DNA of 64,000 bases from Gammaproteobacteria bacterium HGW-Gammaproteobacteria-2 (GTDB lineage Bacteria > Pseudomonadota > Gammaproteobacteria > Xanthomonadales > Xanthomonadaceae), in NCBI GenBank assembly GCA_002840015.1, contig PGZE01000027.1, forward strand, positions 17,390 to 81,389, given 5' to 3'. Below the pieces are notes generated by a model that was given only the letters and a program-made list of their open reading frames with translations, ran no database searches and was not told where the DNA came from. Below are positions 46,742 through 55,311 of this stretch, one piece after another. The position numbers and the translations under genes are program-made. Within the stretch, counting starts at the first letter, position 1. Every line of letters begins with the position of its first letter.

Positions 46742-48586
46742 ATGAAAACTCTTTCGATGCCCTACCCGGTAATCTTGATTTCAATCAGTCTGCTCGGTTG
46801 CACGGTGCAGCCGTTGCAACGGACAGTGACACATGAGGTGGATAACGTGCGAGTAACCAGCCATCGCGATAATGACGATTTGCTCACTGCGGGGCTGGGT
46901 GCTGATGGCCTGCGTTCGGCAGCGCCTCCCGCGTTAGCCGATCCGGCACAGCCATCGCCGGCCGACTTGCGGCGGCGCGCAATCTGGAGCAATTGGCGCG
47001 GCATTGCCGATCTCAGCGCCGGTGGTGGTTACGGCGAGGCGTACGGCAGCCTGGCACCGGTGCCCGGTCGTGAATTCCATGCCTTGCGCACCGTGCCGGG
47101 CGCCAGTCAACCGCATCGGGTGATGGTGCAAATTCCCGACAGCTTCGATCACGCGGCGCGTTGTGTGGTGGTTTCCGCATCCTCGGGCTCACGGGGTATC
47201 TACGGCGCAATCGCGCTTGCCGGTGCCTGGGGATTGCCGCATGGCTGCGCGGTGGCGTACACCGACAAGGGTGCCGGCACCGATTATTTCGACGTGGCGA
47301 CAGGCACCGGAGTGGCACTGGACGGCACCCGCTCGGCCGGCCCCGATCTGGCGTTCAGTCCGCGTGTCAGCGAGGGCAGCGGCGCCTCTCCGGTATTGAG
47401 CAAGCACGCGCATTCGGGCGATAACCCCGAGGCCGATTGGGGCCGTCACGTAAAGCAGGCCGCGCAGTATGCGTTGGAAATACTCAACCGCAGCTATCCG
47501 ATGCAGGCCCCGTTTACCTTCGCCAATACCCGGGTGATCGCGGTGGGGGTATCCAATGGCGGTGGTGCGGTATTGCGGGCCAGTGAGGACGAAGAACCTT
47601 GGCTTGATGGAGTTGTCGCGATTTCGCCCAACATCTACCTTGCATCGGGTCGGCCGTTGTTTGATTACGCGACCGAGGCGGGCTTGCTGGCACCGTGTGC
47701 ATTGCAGGCGCCGGAATTTGCACAGGCGCCGTTTGCCGGTGTTGGCGTACTGAATGTGGCCAGCGCGCAGGCACGTTGCAATAATTTGCAGGCGGCAGGG
47801 TTGCTGAGCGCAGGCACGCCTTCCGCGCAGGCAACTGAAGCGCTGGCGATCCTGCGTGCCAAGGGCTGGAGTGATGGAGCGTTGCGCGCAGCGGCGTTAT
47901 CCACCGCTTTTGATGTGTGGCGTGCGGTTGGCGTGACTTACGCTACGGCGTACGCCCGGACCGGCACGGCACCAATGGCGTGTGCTGCAAGCTATATTTC
48001 CACCGCCAGCGATGGCAAACCCATGCCGGCCACCGAGGCCGAGCGCGCCGCATGGTGGGCCGACAGTTCGGGTATACCGCCGGGTGCCGGCTTGTGGATC
48101 GCTGATGGATTGGCCGAGGCCAGCGTTGACCCGGGATTCGCAGTGGCGCGTTGTTTGCGTGGACTGTGGGATGGTCGCGGTGAAATGGCTGCGCGGGTAA
48201 TCGAAGGCGTGCAACAAACCCAGGCCGGCTTGCCGCGTGCCGGTTTGCCGGTCATTGTCGTTCACGGCCGTGATGACGGTCTGATACCTCAGACATTCAG
48301 TTCCGAACCATGGGTGCGTGCGGCACAGGCGCAGCAGCGCACAGTACGTTTCTGGTCAGTGGCCGACGCTCAGCACTTTGACGGATTCCTTGGCCTGCCG
48401 CCGATGACGGCGCGCTACGTGCCGATGCTGGCGTATGGCTACCGTGCGCTCGACAGGCTGTGGGCACATTTGCGCGAGGGTTCGCCGCTGCCGGCCGATG
48501 CCCGCATCCAGCCGACGCTGCGCAAGTTTGAAAATGGCGGATTTACCCCGTTGCGGGTTCAGGATCTGGCGCTTCCCGAAGGTTGA
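46742..48586 (+). CDS. D-(-)-3-hydroxybutyrate oligomer hydrolase, lipoprotein
   Basis: Family 3HBOH (PF10605-type) esterase that cuts 3-hydroxybutyrate oligomers to monomers; 614 residues, somewhat shorter than Ralstonia forms (about 700). Lipobox LLGC near residue 21 suggests an outer-membrane lipoprotein. Diagnostic strings: LLTAGLGADGLRSAAPPALADP, RRRAIWSNWRGIAD, SSGSRGIYGAIALAGAWGLPHGCAVAYTDKG, KHAHSGDNPEADWG. Nucleophile Ser271 in GVSNGGG; acid and His in VVHGRDDGLIP and AQHFDGF. AAGG lies 7 bases before ATG 46742. Divergent from the CrbR-like gene, whose regulon would use the acetyl-CoA it helps to produce. Confidence 0.92.
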   Translation: MKTLSMPYPVILISISLLGCTVQPLQRTVTHEVDNVRVTSHRDNDDLLTAGLGADGLRSAAPPALADPAQPSPADLRRRAIWSNWRGIADLSAGGGYGEAYGSLAPVPGREFHALRTVPGASQPHRVMVQIPDSFDHAARCVVVSASSGSRGIYGAIALAGAWGLPHGCAVAYTDKGAGTDYFDVATGTGVALDGTRSAGPDLAFSPRVSEGSGASPVLSKHAHSGDNPEADWGRHVKQAAQYALEILNRSYPMQAPFTFANTRVIAVGVSNGGGAVLRASEDEEPWLDGVVAISPNIYLASGRPLFDYATEAGLLAPCALQAPEFAQAPFAGVGVLNVASAQARCNNLQAAGLLSAGTPSAQATEALAILRAKGWSDGALRAAALSTAFDVWRAVGVTYATAYARTGTAPMACAASYISTASDGKPMPATEAERAAWWADSSGIPPGAGLWIADGLAEASVDPGFAVARCLRGLWDGRGEMAARVIEGVQQTQAGLPRAGLPVIVVHGRDDGLIPQTFSSEPWVRAAQAQQRTVRFWSVADAQHFDGFLGLPPMTARYVPMLAYGYRALDRLWAHLREGSPLPADARIQPTLRKFENGGFTPLRVQDLALPEG

Positions 48587-48808
48587 GCGTAGGCGACGTC
48601 CGGCTTGACCGATCGCAGTGAGGGGAAGCTGGGCATTCGCTTCGCCCGGTCGGTCGCTACGCGGCTCGACCGAATGCCGCAGTGTACGGTGACGCTACAT
48701 GATTGCTGCGCCTACCCCACGATGGGGTCGAAACAAAGAATCCGCTCAATCTCGGCTTTTCAGCAGCGGATCAGCGTCAACTCCAACTGGCTGACGGACG
48801 CGTTGGGT

Positions 48809-50407
48809 TTACCGATCGCTTTGCGCGGTGATGATCAGATCGGCCGCGCGCTCGGCGATCATGATCGTCGGTGCATTGGTGTTGCCGCCGATCAGCTTGG
48901 GCATCACCGATGCGTCCACCACCCGCAGGCCATCAACGCCGCGCACGCGCAATTCGGGGTCAACCACTGCCTGCGCATCATCGCTACGCCCCATCCGACA
49001 GGTGCCAACCGGGTGGTAGATGGTTTCGGCCTTGTCGCGGATGAACTGTGTCAGGCGCTCATCATCCACGGCATCCTCGCCGGGGAATATTTCGTCGCCG
49101 CGATAGGCATCAAATGCTGGCTGCGCAAATATCTCACGCGATACCCGTACGCCTTCGAGCAGCATCTTGAGGTCGTAGCCTTCACTGTCGGTAAGGTATT
49201 CAGGCTCAATGCGCAGTGCGTCCAGCGGATTGTTCGACTGCAACAGCAATCGGCCACGGCTGCGCGGGCGCAAGGCACAGGCGTGAAGGGTGAAGCCATC
49301 GCCCGGCAAGCGATGGCGGCCGTGATCGTCGAGCTGCGCCGGCACGAAGTGGAATTGCAGGTCGGGGCGTTCGTCCTCGGCCAGCCGTGTGCGCAAAAAG
49401 CCACCAGATTCCGCAATATTGCTGGTGCCGGGCCCGCTCCGCGTAAACAGATATTGCAGCGCAATCGACACATCGTTGGTGTGGTCGTAAGTCACCGGCT
49501 GGGTGCATTTGTGCAGGGTGCATATGTCCAGATGATCTTGCAGGTTGGCGCCAACGCCGGGCAGGTTGGTGCGCGGTTCAATCCCTAGCCGGCGCAGTTC
49601 ATCAGCCGGGCCGATGCCGGAGAGCATCAGTAATTGCGGCGAGTTGATGGCACCGCCGCTGAGGATGACCTCACGGCTTGCCCCTTCGCAAAAAATGCCG
49701 CGCCCGGCAACGCTGTAGGCGACGCCGCTGACTCGGTCACCTTCATAGACCAGGCGGGTAGCGGTAGCGCGGGTGATTACGCGCAGATTGGGCCGCGCCC
49801 GCACCGGGCGCAGATAGGCGGTAGCTGCCGAACAGCGCGCACCATTGCGCTGAGTGACCTGATACCAACCAAAGCCTTCTTGATCGAGGCTGTTGAAGTC
49901 GTTGCTCGCCGGGAAGCCCGCCTCACGGGCCGCGTCCAGAAACACCTGCGAAACCGGATTGGTGTAGCGCAGGTCACTGACCGCGAGCGGGCCATCGCTG
50001 CCATGCAGGGCATCGGCACCACGGCTGTTGCTTTCAGAATGTTTGAACCAGGGCAACACCGCATCCCAGTTCCAGCCAGTGGCGCCCAATTGCTCCCATT
50101 CATCGTAATCACGGGCGTGGCCGCGGATGTAGCACATCGCATTGATCGAGCTGGAGCCGCCGAGCACGCGTCCGCGCGGCCACCACAGGCGGCGACCGCC
50201 GAGCGTAGGTACCGGCGCGGTGTTGTAATTCCAGTTGACACCCTTGCGACTGACCAGCTTGGCGATACCGGCCGGCATGTGGATGAACGGGTGCCAGTCA
50301 CTCGGCCCGGCTTCGAGCAGCAGTACCTTCACCGCCGGATCAGCACTCAGCCGATTGGCCAAAACGCAACCTGCGGAGCCGGCACCAACGATGATGTAGT
50401 CGTACAC
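48809..50407 (-). CDS. GMC family oxidoreductase (choline/alcohol dehydrogenase-like)
   Basis: FAD alcohol oxidoreductase, 532 residues. FAD Rossmann motif YIIVGAGSAGCVLANRLS (residues 4-21), GMC signature 1 GRVLGGSSSINAMCYIRG, signature 2 GAINSPQLLMLSGIG, and active-site YHPVGTCRMG plus GGNTNAPTIMIAERAAD. It resembles BetA and AlkJ; without betB/betI or alk genes nearby the natural alcohol is unknown. It converges on the 3HBOH gene across 222 bp in which nothing recognisable was found apart from short inverted repeats. Confidence 0.92.
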   Translation of the reverse strand: MYDYIIVGAGSAGCVLANRLSADPAVKVLLLEAGPSDWHPFIHMPAGIAKLVSRKGVNWNYNTAPVPTLGGRRLWWPRGRVLGGSSSINAMCYIRGHARDYDEWEQLGATGWNWDAVLPWFKHSESNSRGADALHGSDGPLAVSDLRYTNPVSQVFLDAAREAGFPASNDFNSLDQEGFGWYQVTQRNGARCSAATAYLRPVRARPNLRVITRATATRLVYEGDRVSGVAYSVAGRGIFCEGASREVILSGGAINSPQLLMLSGIGPADELRRLGIEPRTNLPGVGANLQDHLDICTLHKCTQPVTYDHTNDVSIALQYLFTRSGPGTSNIAESGGFLRTRLAEDERPDLQFHFVPAQLDDHGRHRLPGDGFTLHACALRPRSRGRLLLQSNNPLDALRIEPEYLTDSEGYDLKMLLEGVRVSREIFAQPAFDAYRGDEIFPGEDAVDDERLTQFIRDKAETIYHPVGTCRMGRSDDAQAVVDPELRVRGVDGLRVVDASVMPKLIGGNTNAPTIMIAERAADLIITAQSDR

Positions 50408-50544
50408 AATGCGAGCCTTTTCGAATTGTGCTTCACACTAGGCGCTGGGCGTAGAGCAAATGCTCCACCACGTACGCAGCAAAAGCTGGCGGACAGGCGC
50501 CAGTTCACGCTAACGTGCGCAAGCTCTCGCAACGGTAATCCCAA

Positions 50545-51837
50545 ATGAACGATGCATTGGCAAAATGGACCAACGGTCTGCGCGGCGCGTGGAGCGAGTC
50601 GAGCCCGATGCGCTGGGCCTTTGCCTATTTTTTCTTCCTGCTTACTGGTTACTACGTATTGCGGCCGGTGCGCGATGCCTTGGGATCGACGCAAAACCTG
50701 CAATTGCTGTTTACCGGCACCTTCATTTCGATGCTTTTGCTGCAACCACTTTATGGCGCGCTTGTCAGCCGTTATCCACGGCGGGTATTCCTGCCGGTGG
50801 TGTATGCGGTGTTCATCGCCTGTCTGTTGTTCTTCTACTGGGCGTTTCATCAACCCTTCGCCTGGCGCAGTGGTGCCTTTTTCATCTGGGTGGCGGTGTT
50901 CAACCTGTTTGCGGTGTCGGTATTCTGGAGCTTCATGGCCGACGTGTTCAGTCATGGCGAAGCCAAACGGTTTTATGGCTATATCGGCGCCGGCGGCACT
51001 TTGGGCGGATTTCTCGGTCCTGTCCTCAGCCGCAATCTGGTAGGGCACATCGGCGTCGCCAATCTGCTGCTGCTATCGGCGTCGATGCTGGTCATGTGCA
51101 TCGTCTGCATCCAGCGCCTGCGGCCGTGGGCGCTTGCACGCGAAAAATCCGAAGCTACATACAAGCCTGGGCTCGCGATGGGTGGAACTGTGCTTGCCGG
51201 TCTGCGCCTGATTCGTGAGCAACCGTTGTTGCGCGCATTGGCGGTGCTGATGTTTTTTGGCGTTGGTGTGGGTACTTTGTTGTACAACGAGCAGGCGGCA
51301 ATAGCACGAACCCATTTCGTGGACGCTGCCAGCCGCACCGCATATTTTGCGGGTATCGATCTGGCGATCAATGCCATCACTTTGTTGATTCAAGTGCTTT
51401 TGACACGCGGGTTGTTGCAACGCTTTGGCGTTGCACCGGTGTTGATGATTCCTTCAGTGGTGGTGTTGCTCGGATTTTCTGTACTCACCGCATCACCGTT
51501 GCCGATGCTGGTGGCGGTGGTGCAGGTGATTACCCGCGCTGGCGAGTTTTCGCTGATGAAGCCGGCACGCGAAACGCTGTATACACGGGTCAGTCGCGAG
51601 GCGCGTTACAAAGCCAAGGCAGCGATTGATACGGTTGTCTACCGTGGTGGTGATCTGGCTTTTGTCTGGGTACACAAGTGGTTGGTTGGATTTGGCCCAA
51701 CTGCGGTATTTGGTGTCGGTATCCTGGTGGCAGGTGGGTTGTGCTTTGGTGCCTGGCGAGTAGGGCGTGAACAGGCCAGGTTGTCGCAGGCTGTATCATC
51801 GGCGGAGTCGTTGCGTACAAGCGAGGGCGCGACATGA
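50545..51837 (+). CDS. MFS-type membrane transporter
   Basis: 430 residues, about 11-12 hydrophobic helices, inner membrane. The segment FFFLLTGYYVLRPVRDALG at residues 29-47 resembles bacterial proteins often annotated as ATP/ADP-translocase-like or MFS transporters; the mid-protein GYIGAGGTLGGFLGP and RAGEFSLMKPARETLYTRVSREARYKAKAAIDTVVYRGGD are strongly patterned and fit that group. Substrate unknown. Its stop overlaps the next start (ATGA), tying it to the papain-like hydrolase. Confidence 0.82.
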   Translation: MNDALAKWTNGLRGAWSESSPMRWAFAYFFFLLTGYYVLRPVRDALGSTQNLQLLFTGTFISMLLLQPLYGALVSRYPRRVFLPVVYAVFIACLLFFYWAFHQPFAWRSGAFFIWVAVFNLFAVSVFWSFMADVFSHGEAKRFYGYIGAGGTLGGFLGPVLSRNLVGHIGVANLLLLSASMLVMCIVCIQRLRPWALAREKSEATYKPGLAMGGTVLAGLRLIREQPLLRALAVLMFFGVGVGTLLYNEQAAIARTHFVDAASRTAYFAGIDLAINAITLLIQVLLTRGLLQRFGVAPVLMIPSVVVLLGFSVLTASPLPMLVAVVQVITRAGEFSLMKPARETLYTRVSREARYKAKAAIDTVVYRGGDLAFVWVHKWLVGFGPTAVFGVGILVAGGLCFGAWRVGREQARLSQAVSSAESLRTSEGAT

Positions 51838-52595
51838 TCACCCCCAGACGCTGGCTTGGACGTTGGCTGGCGCGCTACCTGTCGGCGCCGGCGAGCGCGG
51901 CGCAGGCAGGGCCAACCAGCAAGCCCGAAGCGCTGGCGGCCACTTTGCGCAAAGGCGATGTGCTGTTGGTGGAGGGTGTCAGCCGGATCAGCTCGGCGAT
52001 CAAGTACATCACCCAGTCCACCTGGTCACATGCGGCGCTGTGTTTCGCCGATCCAGTTGGCTGCAACGATCCACTGGCGACGCCGGTGCTGGTCGAGGCG
52101 GACTTGAATGACGGCGTACGCACGGTTCCGTTGTCGGAGTACTGTCGTTTTCATACCCGGATCTGTCGGCCGGTGGGTTTGTCTGCCGAGGAAATCGACG
52201 CAGTTTGCCAGTACATGCTGGCGCGGGTCGGACATCAGTACGACTTGAAAAACGTATTTGATCTGGCTCGCTATCTGATCCGAACCCCGCCGGTGCCGCA
52301 AGACAAACGCCGACGCCTGCTGGCGCTGGGCAGCGGCGATCCGACCCGGGCGATCTGTTCGTCGCTGATCGCACAGGCGTTCCAGTCGGTGCAGTACCCG
52401 CTATTGCCGCACGTCGTTGCGTCAAGCAACGGTGAGCCGATGTCCGCCAGTCAGCGCGAGTTGCTGCATATCCGTCACCACAGCCTGTTTGCGCCACGCG
52501 ATTTCGACATCTCGCCGTATTTCCGCATCGTCAAACCCACGCTCGAGTGCGGCTTTGATTTTCGTGCATTGAACTGGGTCGAGCCTCGCGTATAG
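51834..52595 (+). CDS. YiiX/YebB-like NlpC/P60-superfamily cysteine hydrolase
   Basis: 253 residues. Permuted papain-like fold: LRKGDVLLVEGVSRISSAIKYITQSTWSHAALCF gives the catalytic His (WSHAAL, about residue 66), and the Cys is in RAICSSLIAQAFQ (about residue 185). Relatives are lipid- or peptide-amide hydrolases of unproven role. No signal peptide is obvious. Translationally coupled to the transporter upstream, which suggests they handle the same compound. Confidence 0.82.
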   Translation: MITPRRWLGRWLARYLSAPASAAQAGPTSKPEALAATLRKGDVLLVEGVSRISSAIKYITQSTWSHAALCFADPVGCNDPLATPVLVEADLNDGVRTVPLSEYCRFHTRICRPVGLSAEEIDAVCQYMLARVGHQYDLKNVFDLARYLIRTPPVPQDKRRRLLALGSGDPTRAICSSLIAQAFQSVQYPLLPHVVASSNGEPMSASQRELLHIRHHSLFAPRDFDISPYFRIVKPTLECGFDFRALNWVEPRV

Positions 52596-53225
52596 GGCGA
52601 TGGCAGTGAACGGATGCACGCCCCAAAAGTGATACGCAGCTCGAAGGATAGGTAGAAGCCGCTCTCGCGCAGCCTGCGACGTGTATCCATTCTGTCGTGC
52701 CCATCGCGTAGCGAAACCCATCCTGCGAACCCGTGAATAGCGTAAAGCACACTGGGTCCGCAAAGGACGTGAAAGGCGCAAATAAAGGCGTTGGGCGGCC
52801 AACCGCATCACGGTCGCCCACACGGTGGGCTCTTACAGGGCACAACACCGCTCTGTGTGGGAGCGCGCCTCGCGCGCGAAGCTTCCGCAACATTGTTCGC
52901 CGCCAGGCCGGCTCTCACAAAGGTACGCACTGGCACCAGCGGGCAACACGGTTGCTCCTGCGAAGTGCAGTTGCGCTAACCTGAGGGAGCCCACCCTGTG
53001 GGCGACTGACGGGTTTCGCTACACTCTACGCATCCCTACGGACTCGGCTTCGTGCTCTCCTTTGCGCGCTTGGCGTCCTTTGCGGGCCCATGGGTTGCTG
53101 TTTTTTCCCGGTTCGCGCATCGCTGCATGCGCCAATCAACCAATCAACCATGCAGCAGTGAACCTAGTCTTGATGACAAGCAGGCATTGCCTGCGATACT
53201 TGCGCCTTTGACGTGAGCCCTCGCC
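52596..53225. repeat. 630-bp gene-free repeat island
   Basis: Holds four repeat parts and no credible gene. A ribosome-site-free module 52655-52725 (GGTAGAAGCCGCTCTCGC ... CATCGCGTAGCGAAACCCATC) is related to 57476-57549. A GTCCGCAAAGGACG-type repeat lies at 52754-52783 with an inverted partner at 53059-53089. REP units sit at 52813-52832 and, inverted, 52986-53006. Between the REP units, 52856-52976 repeats the core of 12572-12692 in the opposite direction. Confidence 0.8.
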
Positions 53226-54806
53226 ATGCCATCACCATCCCGTCGCCTGCCCTGGATCGCTCCCGGTGACATCAACGGTTTTTTCGGCCTTGTCGTCGAT
53301 AACTTGTCGATCCTGGGCTTTATCGCCAGTGCCTTGATCGGCGTATTCGGGCTGCCCGCCGAAATCGTGTTTGCCCGCATGTTTCCGGGCACCGCGCTCG
53401 GGGTGTTGATCGGTAATCTGATTTACACCGCCATGGCGCGGCGACTCGCACGGCGCAGCGGACGCAACGACATTACCGCGATGCCGTTGGGCCTCGATGC
53501 ACCGACCTCGATCGGTATGGCCTTGCTGGTACTGGGGCCGGCGTTCCTCGGCTTCAAGGCGCAGGGCATGGGCGAGTACGCCGCAGCAATTGCCACCTGG
53601 CAATTGGGCATGGCGGCGCTGGTGGTGATGGGCGTGCTCAAGCTGATGCTGGCATTCGTCGGCGATGCCGTTACCCGTTGGGTGCCGCGTGCTGGCCTGC
53701 TCGGTTCGATCGCTGGCATTGCGCTGATGTTGATGGGCTTTCTGCCGCTGCTGGAGGCGTTGCGGGTGCCGGTGGTGGGTTTTGTCACCCTCGGGTTGTT
53801 GCTTTATGTGCTGATCGCAAAGGGGCCATTGCCATGGCGAATGCCGGGAGTGTTGTTCGCGTTTGCCGTCGGTTTGGCGCTGTACTATGGCCTCGGCGGT
53901 GCCGGCTTGCTGGGCAGCGGTTATCTGTCGCCGCACCTGCCGCAGTTGCGGCTGGCGCTGCCTTGGCCGGGTCTGGGGTTTATTGATGGCATGGCATACC
54001 TTGGCCCGTACCTGGCGCTGGTATTGCCGTTTGGCCTGTTGATGGTGGTTGGCGGTATCAACGTCAGTGAAAGCGCGCGTGCTGCCGGAGATGATTACCG
54101 CACCCGCGACATTCTGCTCACCGAAGCCTTCTCAACGCTGGTTGCCGGGGTCTGCGGCGGGGTGGCGCAGACCACGCCGTACATCGGCCAGCCGGCCTAC
54201 AAGCACATGGGCGCACGTAGCGGCTACACCTTGCTCACTGGGTTGTTCATCGGCTTTGGCGGCATGCTGGGCTACGTGTCGGGGTTGGTGGAACTGCTGC
54301 CGCTGGCGGTGCTGGCACCGATCATCATCTACGTGGCGATGGATATCGCGGTGCAGGCATTTGCGGCAACGCCGCCCAGACACGCGCCAGCAGTGGTGTT
54401 CGCGTTCCTGCCGGCAATCGCCTATCTATTGACGATCAAACTCGGCAACCAAGGTGTTGTGCCGGCAGAGCAGTTCGCCCGTTTGTTCGCCGATGCCAGC
54501 CACGGTATCAGCGAACTGGCGGTGATCGTGGTGCTTGGCAACGGCTTCATCATTACCGCGATGTTGTGGGCAACGATGCTGGCGGCGTTGATCGACCAGC
54601 AACCGCGGCGCGCAGCCAAAACCTTGATGGTCGCTGCCGTACTCACCGGATTTGGCGTGATCCACTCGGTGCAACCACAGGGCGGCGTCTACTGGCCGTG
54701 GTCGCTGAGTGGTCACGGCGCGATGATCGCGGTGCAATTCATGGCTGCCTATGGGGTGTTGGCGGTGGTGTTTTGGGGTTTGTCTTGGCGCGCTCGGAAT
54801 CAGTGA
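53226..54806 (+). CDS. NCS2-like permease, substrate unknown
   Basis: 526 residues with about 12-14 hydrophobic helices; inner membrane. The beginning (PGDINGFFGLVVDNLSILGFIASALIGVFGLPAEIVFARMFPGTALGVLIGNLIYTAMARRLARR), the MPLGLDAPTSIGMALLVLGPA stretch and the AQTTPYIGQPAYKHMGARSGYT loop recall the xanthine/uracil permease (NCS2/AzgA) superfamily. The canonical NCS2 motifs are diverged, so the ligand is not predictable. It stands alone between two repeat-rich or promoter regions. Confidence 0.72.
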   Translation: MPSPSRRLPWIAPGDINGFFGLVVDNLSILGFIASALIGVFGLPAEIVFARMFPGTALGVLIGNLIYTAMARRLARRSGRNDITAMPLGLDAPTSIGMALLVLGPAFLGFKAQGMGEYAAAIATWQLGMAALVVMGVLKLMLAFVGDAVTRWVPRAGLLGSIAGIALMLMGFLPLLEALRVPVVGFVTLGLLLYVLIAKGPLPWRMPGVLFAFAVGLALYYGLGGAGLLGSGYLSPHLPQLRLALPWPGLGFIDGMAYLGPYLALVLPFGLLMVVGGINVSESARAAGDDYRTRDILLTEAFSTLVAGVCGGVAQTTPYIGQPAYKHMGARSGYTLLTGLFIGFGGMLGYVSGLVELLPLAVLAPIIIYVAMDIAVQAFAATPPRHAPAVVFAFLPAIAYLLTIKLGNQGVVPAEQFARLFADASHGISELAVIVVLGNGFIITAMLWATMLAALIDQQPRRAAKTLMVAAVLTGFGVIHSVQPQGGVYWPWSLSGHGAMIAVQFMAAYGVLAVVFWGLSWRARNQ

Positions 54807-54834
54807 CGCATGCGATGACTGAGCGCATTGTCCG

Positions 54835-54864
54835 CTTGAATCCATCCGCAGTTGACCACATTTA
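54835..54864 (+). promoter_or_regulatory. Sigma-32 (heat-shock) promoter of clpB
   Basis: CTTGAAT (54835-54841), 14-base spacer, CCACATTTA (54856-54864), against the RpoH consensus CTTGAAA-N13-15-CCCCATNTA: one mismatch in each box. It lies 46 bp before the clpB ATG, as expected for this heat-shock gene. Confidence 0.75.
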
Positions 54865-54909
54865 AGGAGCATTGGCGGCTCTGCTGCCCCTTCCCTGTGG
54901 AGAGATTGC

Positions 54910-55311
54910 ATGCGCATGGACAAACTCACCTCGCGCTTTCAACAGGCGCTGGCCGATGCCCAGAGCCTGGCCGTAGGGCGCGACCATAATCTGATCGAAC
55001 CGACGCATCTGCTGATCGCCTTGATCGATGCGTCCGGTGGCTCGACCAAGCCGATGCTGGCGCAGGCTGGCGTGAATGTGGCGGCCCTGCGAACGCGGCT
55101 GGGCGAACTGCTCGACAAACTGCCGACGGTGAAAGGCCAGGAGGGCAATATCACGGTCGGCAATGATCTTTCACGCCTGCTCAATATCACCGACAAGCTG
55201 GCGCAGCAGCGCGGCGATGCCTACATCGCCTCGGAAAGAACCGTCAGGCATTGGAGAAATACACCATCGATCTCACCGCTCGTGCCGAGAGCGGCAAGCT
55301 CGATCCGGTGA
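54910..55311 (+). CDS. clpB: Chaperone ClpB, 5' fragment (frame broken near 55237)
   Basis: N-terminal domain of the disaggregase Clp[45 protein letters not shown] is the standard start, and the frame follows the family to [13 protein letters not shown] (residue 109, 55236). It then leaves homology and stops at 55311. The homologous sequence resumes in another frame at 55239. About 45-50 codons of the linker after the N-domain are missing. Preceded by a sigma-32 promoter and a GGAGA ribosome site. Confidence 0.92.
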   Translation: MRMDKLTSRFQQALADAQSLAVGRDHNLIEPTHLLIALIDASGGSTKPMLAQAGVNVAALRTRLGELLDKLPTVKGQEGNITVGNDLSRLLNITDKLAQQRGDAYIASERTVRHWRNTPSISPLVPRAASSIR

